The notes under the pieces: generated by a model
Database searches by the model: none
The model's input: only the letters and a program-made list of their open reading frames with translations
What the model was told of the DNA's origin: nothing
Translations under genes and position numbers: made by a program
From: Deltaproteobacteria bacterium
Lineage (GTDB): Bacteria; Desulfobacterota; SM23-61
Direction of reading: 5' to 3'
Length of the DNA: 10,138 nt
Assembly: GCA_026388915.1 (NCBI GenBank)
Contig: JAPLIW010000832.1
Coordinates: 1-10,138 of the forward strand
In this document: piece by piece, positions 5,426 through 10,138 of the stretch
How the letters are laid out: each line of letters starts with the position of its first letter
Position numbering within the stretch: position 1 is the stretch's first letter

Positions 5426-6484
5426 TCACAGGTACCTTACTACTAGGTCTCCTACCTCGCTGGTGCTATGTCCCATTTCTCCTGCGGCCAGGCTCTTGAG
5501 ATGCTTGGCCAGGACCTGCATCACCGCTTTTTCGACCCGTTCCGCCGCCTTCTTTTCCCCCAGGTGCTCGAGCATCATCATGCCGGCGCAGATGGCGGCC
5601 AGGGGATTGATGACGTTCTTCCCCGCGTATTTGGGGGTCGAGCCGCCCATGGGCTCGAACATGGAAACCCCGCCCGGGTCCGGGTTGATGTTGCCTCCCG
5701 CGGCGATGCCCAGTCCTCCCTGGATCATCGCTCCCAGGTCGGTGACGATGTCGCCGAAGAGGTTGTCGGTCACCACCACGTCAAACCATTCCGGATTTTT
5801 GACCATCCACATGCACAGGGCGTCCACGTGGGTGTAATCGGTCTTCACCCGGGGGTACTCCTTGGCCAATTCCTGAAAGGTTCTCATCCACAGGTCGGAG
5901 GCGTAGTTGAGCACGTTGGTTTTGGCGGCCAGGGTCAGTTTGTGCGCCCGGTTGCGTTTCATGCAGGCCTGGAAAGCGTAACGAAGGCACCGTTCCACCC
6001 CTTTTCGGGTGTTGATCGACTCCTGGATGGCCACTTCGTCCGGGGTCCCTTTTCTCAGGAATCCCCCGGCGCCGGTGTAGAGCCCTTCGGTGTTTTCCCG
6101 GATGATCACGAAGTCGATGTGCTCCGGGCCCTTGTCCTTCAGGGGGGTATCGACCCCGGGGTAGAGCCTCACCGGGCGGAGGTTGATGTACTGATCGAGA
6201 GCAAAGCGGGTCTTCAGGAGGATCCCCTGCTCCAGGATTCCGGGTTTCACCTGCGGATGGCCGATGGCTCCGAGGAAGATGGCGTGGAATTTCCGGAATT
6301 CGGCCAGGACCGAGTCGGGCAGAATCTCTCCGGTCTTGAGGTACCGGTCTCCTCCCAGGTCGTAGGGGGTGAAGTCCATCTTGAAATTTTCTTTCTGCCC
6401 CACAGCCTGCAGGACTTTGAGCCCTTCCTTAACCACTTCCGGGCCTGTTCCGTCGCCGGGGATGACGGCAATCTGGTAAGCCAT
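5426..6484 (-). CDS. leuB: 3-isopropylmalate dehydrogenase (isocitrate/isopropylmalate dehydrogenase family)
   Basis: A 352-residue cytoplasmic beta-decarboxylating dehydrogenase that oxidises and decarboxylates 3-isopropylmalate to 2-oxoisocaproate, the third leucine step. Visible are the N-terminal IPGDGTGPEVV (8-18), substrate-binding arginines in LLKTRFALD (89-97) and NLRP (101-104), IRENTEGLYTG (128-138) with the family Tyr136, Lys188 in AAKTNVLNY (186-194), and metal aspartates in the 221 and 240-250 region (DNLFGDIVTDLG). The nucleotide loop reads FEPMGGSTPKYAGKNVINPL (276-295). In typical NAD-dependent LeuB this is HGSAPDIAGK; here His is Gly and Asp-Ile is Lys285-Tyr286, the pair that marks NADP use in E. 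coli isocitrate dehydrogenase. The ATG at 6484 has AAGGAG eight bases upstream. Assignment to LeuB rests on the family plus leuACD neighbours; related homoisocitrate, tartrate or malate dehydrogenases cannot be told apart by motif alone. Confidence 0.9.
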   Translation of the reverse strand: MAYQIAVIPGDGTGPEVVKEGLKVLQAVGQKENFKMDFTPYDLGGDRYLKTGEILPDSVLAEFRKFHAIFLGAIGHPQVKPGILEQGILLKTRFALDQYINLRPVRLYPGVDTPLKDKGPEHIDFVIIRENTEGLYTGAGGFLRKGTPDEVAIQESINTRKGVERCLRYAFQACMKRNRAHKLTLAAKTNVLNYASDLWMRTFQELAKEYPRVKTDYTHVDALCMWMVKNPEWFDVVVTDNLFGDIVTDLGAMIQGGLGIAAGGNINPDPGGVSMFEPMGGSTPKYAGKNVINPLAAICAGMMMLEHLGEKKAAERVEKAVMQVLAKHLKSLAAGEMGHSTSEVGDLVVRYL

Positions 6485-6509
6485 ACCTTTCTCCTTCAGG
6501 GATTCCAGG

Positions 6510-6568
6510 GTAGGGGCAAGCCTCTGCGCCTGCCCGGTTAAAGGGCGCGCACCGGGGCGCGCCCCTAC
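6510..6568. repeat. Palindromic repeat (gtaggggc...gcccctac type) between leuD and leuB
   Basis: GTAGGGGC at 6510-6517 is matched by its exact complement GCCCCTAC at 6561-6568. Within it, GGGCGCGC (6543-6550) pairs perfectly with GCGCGCCC (6557-6564) around a 6-base loop, and GGGCA/TGCCC can form a second hairpin on the other side. Repeats starting with gtaggggcg are widespread dispersed elements in several bacterial phyla (general knowledge). Its strong GC stems lie between the leuD stop and the leuB ribosome binding site and could affect how much leuB is made. There is no T-tract, so a full terminator is unlikely. Confidence 0.8.
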
Positions 6569-6585
6569 AAAAGCTCTCCGGCTCT

Positions 6586-7086
6586 TTATTCCTTCTTCAT
6601 CTTGAAGATTTTGACGTAATTCATCAATCCGCCCGCCTCGATCAGCTGCTGCATGAAGGGCGGGATGGGTTGGGCGTGGTAGGTTTGCCCGGTGGTTAGG
6701 TTTTTGATGGTTCCCGTTTGACTGTCCACTTCCAGTTCGTCGCCCGGATGGATTCCGTCCACCGCCTCGGGACTCTCGAAGATGGGCAAACCGGTGTTGA
6801 AAGAGTTCCGGTAAAAAATCCGGGCATAGCTCTTGGCCACCACGCAGGAGATGCCGCCGTACTTGATGGCGATGGGGGCGTGCTCCCGGGAGGAGCCGCA
6901 GCCAAAGTTGTCCTCGGCGACGATGATATCGCCCGGCTGGATCTTTTCCCGGAATTTAGGGTCCACGTCCTCCATGAGATGAGAGGCCAGTTCCTGCGGG
7001 TCCCAGGTGTTCAGGTACCGGGCGGCGACGATGGCGTCGGTATCCAGGTTGGCCCCGAATTTCCAGGCCCTGCCTTTGTAGATCAT
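6586..7086 (-). CDS. leuD: 3-isopropylmalate dehydratase small subunit
   Basis: A 166-residue small (swivel-domain) subunit of isopropylmalate isomerase, which with LeuC moves the hydroxyl of 2-isopropylmalate to give 3-isopropylmalate. Visible are KFGANLDTDAIVAARYLNT (9-27), EDNFGCGSSREHAPIAIKYG (58-77) with the family substrate loop GCGSSREHAP, and IFYRNSFNTGLPI (90-102). The length matches the short LeuD type usually paired with the roughly 420-residue LeuC type, as here, rather than the roughly 200-residue enterobacterial type. The ATG at 7086 is chosen because AGGAGG sits four bases upstream and homologues start about there; a longer frame from 7152 reads into repeat DNA. The C-terminus is Lys-rich (FKMKKE). 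It lies 220 bases downstream of leuC, an unusually wide gap for subunits of one enzyme, filled by repeats. Confidence 0.94.
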   Translation of the reverse strand: MIYKGRAWKFGANLDTDAIVAARYLNTWDPQELASHLMEDVDPKFREKIQPGDIIVAEDNFGCGSSREHAPIAIKYGGISCVVAKSYARIFYRNSFNTGLPIFESPEAVDGIHPGDELEVDSQTGTIKNLTTGQTYHAQPIPPFMQQLIEAGGLMNYVKIFKMKKE

Positions 7087-7101
7087 AAAACCTCCTGACT
7101 G

Positions 7102-7232
7102 CGAAATCCGAAATTCGAAGCACGAAACTCGAAACAAATCCAAATGACCCAAACGAAAAAATTTCTAAAACGGGTTTGAAATTTGAAAATTCGAATTTGG
7201 CTATTGTTTCGGGTTTCGATATTCGGATTTCG
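7102..7232. repeat. Long imperfect inverted repeat (cgaaatccgaaattcga type) between leuC and leuD
   Basis: The left arm begins CGAAATCCGAA at 7102 and continues through CGAAACAAA near 7136. The right arm at about 7204-7232 is its reverse complement with small gaps (ttgtttcgggtttcga followed by tattcggatttcg). The inner part has further self-complementary runs such as gggtttgaaatttgaaaattcg. The AT-rich, TTCGAA-like wording contrasts sharply with the GC-rich genes on both sides. This style of repeat is known from intergenic DNA of several environmental lineages and often creates spurious ORFs rich in Lys, Glu, Ile, Arg and Phe, as it does here on the minus strand. Confidence 0.75.
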
Positions 7233-7271
7233 GATTTATTTTTTTGTATGTCCTCTGTGGGTAATATTTTT

Positions 7272-7306
7272 AATTCCGCATTCCGCAATCCAAATTCCGC
7301 ATTCGG
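7272..7306. repeat. Second copy of the gcggaattcggaatgcgg-type repeat, abutting the leuC stop codon
   Basis: aattccgcattccgcaatcc followed by aaattccgcattcgg repeats the wording of the palindrome at 5341-5415 (attccgcattcc, aattccgcat). It directly touches the leuC stop codon (7307-7309), so the repeat begins within one base of the coding end. This copy is mostly direct repeat and less complete as a palindrome than the one after leuB. Confidence 0.6.
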
Positions 7307-8581
7307 TTAGGCTACACCCAGCTCTTCCGGGCCTCCCAGCCTTCCCAGGACGGCCGAGGCGGCGGCCACCGCCGGGTTGGCCAGGTAGACCTCGCTCTGG
7401 GCATGACCCATCCGGCCCACGAAGTTCCGATTCGTGGTGGACACGGCCCGTTCTCCCTTGGCCAGAATTCCCATATATCCGCCCAGGCAGGGGCCGCAGG
7501 TGGGAGTGCTGATGACCGCAAGGGCATCCATGAAGATGTCGAACAGCCCCTCCTTCATGGCCTGCCGGTAAATTTCCTGGGTCGCCGGGATGATGATCAG
7601 GCGGACGAAGGGCGCCCGCTTCCTTCCCTTCAGGACCCGGGCGGCGACCCGCAGGTCATCCAGACGGCCGTTGGTGCAGGACCCGATGACCGCTTGGTCG
7701 ATGGGAACGTTTCCCACCGCGCTGATGGGCCTCACGTTCGAGGGCAGGTGGGGGAAAGCCACCTGGGGCTCGATCCGGGTGACGTCGATGTCCAGAACCT
7801 GGCTGTATTTCGCCTCGGCGTCGCTGTGGAAGAATTTGTAGGGCCGTTTGGCCCGCTTTTCCACGTACTCCTTGGTGATCTTGTCCGGGGGAATGATCCC
7901 GTTCTTCCCCCCGGCCTCGATGGCCATGTTACACATGGTGAGGCGGCTGTCCATGGGCAGGTTGGCGATGGCCTCTCCGGTGAATTCCATGGCTTTGTAC
8001 CGGGCTCCGTCCACCCCGATCTGTCCGATGGTGTAGAGAATCAGGTCTTTCCCGTCCACCCAGGGGCGCCGCTTGCCGTGATATTGGATCTTGATTGTTT
8101 CCGGGACCCGGAACCAGGCCTCCCCGGTGATCATCGCCGCGCCGACATCCGTGGATCCCACGCCCGTGGCAAAGGCCCCGAGGGCTCCATAGGTGCAGGT
8201 GTGGCTGTCGGCGCCGATGACCAGGTCTCCGGGAAGGACCAGGCCCTGCTCGGGAAGGAGGGCATGCTCGATCCCCGCTTCTCCCACTTCAAAATAATGG
8301 GGCAGCTGCAGGTCTTTGGCAAACTCCCGCATGAGCTGGCACTGCTGGGCAGACTTGATATCCTTGTTGGGAACAAAATGGTCGGGCACCAAAACGAGCT
8401 TGGCCGGGTCAAAGACCCGGGTGCCCCCCGCTTTGCGGAATTCCTCGATGGCAATCGGGGCGGTGATGTCGTTGGCGAGAACCAGGTCCACCTTGGCATT
8501 GATCAGTTGACCCGGCTCCACTCCCGCCTGTCCGGCATGCTCGGCCAGAATCTGTTCGGTCATGGTCATGGGGTGCATCAT
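7307..8581 (-). CDS. leuC: 3-isopropylmalate dehydratase large subunit
   Basis: A 424-residue aconitase-family large subunit of isopropylmalate isomerase. The three Fe-S cluster cysteines are present: Cys302 in IGSCTNGR (299-306), and Cys362 and Cys365 in PTCGPCLGGYMG (360-371). Other family motifs are GADSHTCTYGALGAFATGVG (123-142), EAGGKNGIIPPD (222-233) and STTNRNFVGRMGH (381-393). The size matches the roughly 420-residue LeuC type related to homoaconitase and methylthioalkylmalate isomerase, not the roughly 466-residue enterobacterial type. Alone, the sequence cannot fully exclude homoaconitase, but leuA, leuD and leuB beside it make leucine the clear pathway. The ATG at 8581 overlaps the leuA stop codon as ATGA and has AAGGAG seven bases upstream; ATGs three and twelve bases later are alternatives. 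The overlap suggests translational coupling to leuA. The cluster is oxygen-sensitive in this family. Confidence 0.95.
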   Translation of the reverse strand: MMHPMTMTEQILAEHAGQAGVEPGQLINAKVDLVLANDITAPIAIEEFRKAGGTRVFDPAKLVLVPDHFVPNKDIKSAQQCQLMREFAKDLQLPHYFEVGEAGIEHALLPEQGLVLPGDLVIGADSHTCTYGALGAFATGVGSTDVGAAMITGEAWFRVPETIKIQYHGKRRPWVDGKDLILYTIGQIGVDGARYKAMEFTGEAIANLPMDSRLTMCNMAIEAGGKNGIIPPDKITKEYVEKRAKRPYKFFHSDAEAKYSQVLDIDVTRIEPQVAFPHLPSNVRPISAVGNVPIDQAVIGSCTNGRLDDLRVAARVLKGRKRAPFVRLIIIPATQEIYRQAMKEGLFDIFMDALAVISTPTCGPCLGGYMGILAKGERAVSTTNRNFVGRMGHAQSEVYLANPAVAAASAVLGRLGGPEELGVA

Positions 8582-10104
8582 GAGGTGACTCCTTTGAGAC
8601 GCTTCTGGTACTCCAGTTTGTTCAGGGCATTAACGTAGGCTTTGGCCGCCGCCATGATGATATCCGTGTGGGCCCCCTGGCCCGTGACCCGGATTCCTCC
8701 CTCTTCCAGGATCACCATGACCTCCCCGTGGGCGTCGGTGCCGGCGGTGATGGCGTTCACCGAGAACTTGGCCAGATGGCTCTTGGTCTTGGTAATTTTG
8801 GAGATGGTCTTGCAGGCGGCGTCCACCGGGCCATCGCCGAAAGCCGCATCCTGGTAAAGCTTCCCGCCGATCTCGATCTGGACCGTGGCGGTGGGCACGG
8901 TCACGGAGCCGCTCACCACGGTCAGGTTGACCAGCTTGTAGAAATCGGGAATCCGCAGGATCTCGTCGGCGACGATGGCTTCCAGGTCCTCGTCAAAGAT
9001 CTGTTTCTTTTTGTCGGCCACTTCCTTGAACCGCTGGAAGGCCTGGTTGAGATGGGCCTCGCTGAGCTCGTATCCCAGGCTCCGCACCCGGTCACGGAAG
9101 GCGTGGCGGCCGGAATGTTTGCCCAGAATGAGGGTGGATTGAGTGATCCCCACGGTCTCAGGCTTCATGATCTCGTAGGTGATCTTTTCTTTCAATACGC
9201 CGTCCTGGTGGATGCCCGCTTCGTGGGCGAAGGCGTTGGCCCCCACGATGGCCTTGTTGGGGGGCACCTGGATTCCGGTGATGCTGGTGAGGAGGCGGCT
9301 GGCCGGGTAGATCTGCTCGGTGAGGATCCCCACTTCGAAGTTGAAGAAATCCTTCCGGGTCTTCAGGGCCATGACGATCTCTTCCATGGAGGCGTTGCCG
9401 GCCCGCTCGCCGATTCCGTTGACCGTGCACTCCACTTGGCGGGCGCCGTTTTCGACGGCCGCCAGGCTGTTGGCCACGGCCATGCCCAGGTCGTCATGGC
9501 AGTGGACCGAGACGACCGCCTTCTTGATATTTTTCACTTTCTGCCGGAGCTGGGTGAGGAGCTTGGCGTACTCCGTGGGGGTGGTGTAACCCACGGTATC
9601 GGGAATGTTGACCGTGGTGGCCCCGGCGTCGATGGCCGCCTCCAGAATCCGGGCCAGGTAATCCGGGTCCGACCGGGTGGCGTCCTCGCAGGAAAACTCC
9701 ACGTTGTCGGTGTACCGTTTGGCGTGGGCCACAGCCCGGCCCGCTTCCTCCATGACCTCTTCGCGGCTCTTGCGCAGCTTGTATTTCAGATGAATGTCCG
9801 AGGTGGCGATAAAGACGTGGATGCGGGGTGCCCGGGCGTGCTTCAGCGCTTCCCAGGCGGTGTCGATATCCTGGGGAGTGGTCCGCGCCAGCCCCGCGAC
9901 CTGCGGTCCCCGGATCTCCTGGGAAATCCGCTTGACCGACTCGAAATCGCCGGGGGAACTGGCCGGAAACCCGGCCTCGATGACGTCCACGTTCAGACGC
10001 TCGAGCTGCCGGGCGAAGAGAATCTTCTCTCCCAGGTTCATGCTGGCTCCCGGAGATTGCTCTCCGTCCCTCAGGGTGGTGTCGAAGATCAGGACTCTTT
10101 CCAT
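8578..10104 (-). CDS. leuA: 2-isopropylmalate synthase
   Basis: A 508-residue enzyme that condenses acetyl-CoA with 2-oxoisovalerate, the committed leucine step. The N-terminal HMGL-like TIM barrel opens with FDTTLRDGEQSPGASM (7-22), containing catalytic Arg12 and metal ligand Asp13. VIEAGFPASSPGDFE (41-55), NIPDTVGYTTP (166-176), SVHCHDDLGMAVANS (199-213, metal ligands His201 and His203) and GIGERAGNASMEEIVMAL (230-247) follow. The HEAGIHQDG motif (294-302) belongs to the linker region. Residues about 390-508 form the C-terminal LeuA regulatory domain (AAFGDGPVDAACKTI at 420-434, GQGAHTDIIMAAAKAYVNAL at 475-494), so feedback inhibition by leucine is expected. The complete domain set and length match bacterial isopropylmalate synthase; homocitrate or citramalate synthase are less likely given leuBCD beside it. 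The ATG at 10104 is the family start (MERVLIFDTTLRDG); only a weak GAAAGG lies about 12 bases upstream. The operon promoter must lie beyond the window edge. Confidence 0.95.
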   Translation of the reverse strand: MERVLIFDTTLRDGEQSPGASMNLGEKILFARQLERLNVDVIEAGFPASSPGDFESVKRISQEIRGPQVAGLARTTPQDIDTAWEALKHARAPRIHVFIATSDIHLKYKLRKSREEVMEEAGRAVAHAKRYTDNVEFSCEDATRSDPDYLARILEAAIDAGATTVNIPDTVGYTTPTEYAKLLTQLRQKVKNIKKAVVSVHCHDDLGMAVANSLAAVENGARQVECTVNGIGERAGNASMEEIVMALKTRKDFFNFEVGILTEQIYPASRLLTSITGIQVPPNKAIVGANAFAHEAGIHQDGVLKEKITYEIMKPETVGITQSTLILGKHSGRHAFRDRVRSLGYELSEAHLNQAFQRFKEVADKKKQIFDEDLEAIVADEILRIPDFYKLVNLTVVSGSVTVPTATVQIEIGGKLYQDAAFGDGPVDAACKTISKITKTKSHLAKFSVNAITAGTDAHGEVMVILEEGGIRVTGQGAHTDIIMAAAKAYVNALNKLEYQKRLKGVTS

Positions 10105-10138
10105 AGCGGGTGCTGCCTTTCTAACAAAATGGGACGAG

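Noticed and set aside
5468..6541. Long plus-strand open frame opposite leuB
   Set aside because: His-, Gly- and Val-rich antisense translation with no family motif; it is the mirror of GC-rich leuB codons. The same applies to the plus-strand frames opposite leuC (7403-8638) and the acyl-CoA synthetase gene (4440-4880).
6543..6564. GC-rich hairpin as an intrinsic terminator between leuD and leuB
   Set aside because: The stem is strong but no T-run follows on the minus strand, and leuB is expected to be transcribed with leuD; it fits better as part of a dispersed palindromic repeat.
6956..7288. Minus-strand frame of 110 codons across the leuC-leuD gap
   Set aside because: Its first part is a translation of the cgaaatccgaa and gcggaattc repeats (KSEIRISKPET and similar), a common artefact, and the rest overlaps leuD in another frame.
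10105..10138. Leucine leader peptide or T-box upstream of leuA
   Set aside because: Only 34 bases are available before the window ends; no Leu-codon run or T-box motif can be seen in them.

Overview
The window looks like part of a GC-rich bacterial chromosome from an environmental lineage. The gene types, together with several families of palindromic repeats scattered between genes, would suit a Desulfobacterota-type ('deltaproteobacterial') or similar genome. That placement is an inference from style, and no marker gene in the window settles it.

Right half (about 3.9-10.1 kb, all minus strand): a leucine biosynthesis operon read right to left as leuA (2-isopropylmalate synthase), leuC and leuD (isopropylmalate isomerase large and small subunits) and leuB (isopropylmalate dehydrogenase). 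It is followed by a gene for an ADP-forming acyl-CoA synthetase alpha-type subunit with no ATP-grasp partner in view. leuA and leuC overlap by 4 bases. Every later gap (leuC-leuD, leuD-leuB, leuB-acyl-CoA synthetase) holds palindromic repeat DNA. Together LeuA, LeuCD and LeuB turn 2-oxoisovalerate plus acetyl-CoA into 2-oxoisocaproate, the precursor of leucine. LeuB carries a Lys-Tyr pair where NAD-type enzymes usually carry Asp-Ile.

Middle (about 1.35-3.3 kb, minus strand): two visibly more AT-rich genes, each for an exported protein: a DUF1566 (Lcl C-terminal) protein and an ankyrin-repeat protein. Between them is a 60-bp element with the hallmarks of an integron attC site: GCCTAAC at one end, GTTAGGC at the other, and inner sequences close to the attC consensus. 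A second attC-like left end (GGCTAACAAGG) follows the ankyrin gene. The pair therefore looks like integron gene cassettes with no integrase in the window. This is the most notable finding.

Left end (1-1.35 kb): a plus-strand RraA-like / HMG-CHA aldolase-family gene, preceded by about 300 bp of degenerate repeats and an inverted repeat. The stretch from 3.28 to 3.88 kb has no convincing gene. No rRNA, tRNA, CRISPR array, transposase or integrase was recognised.
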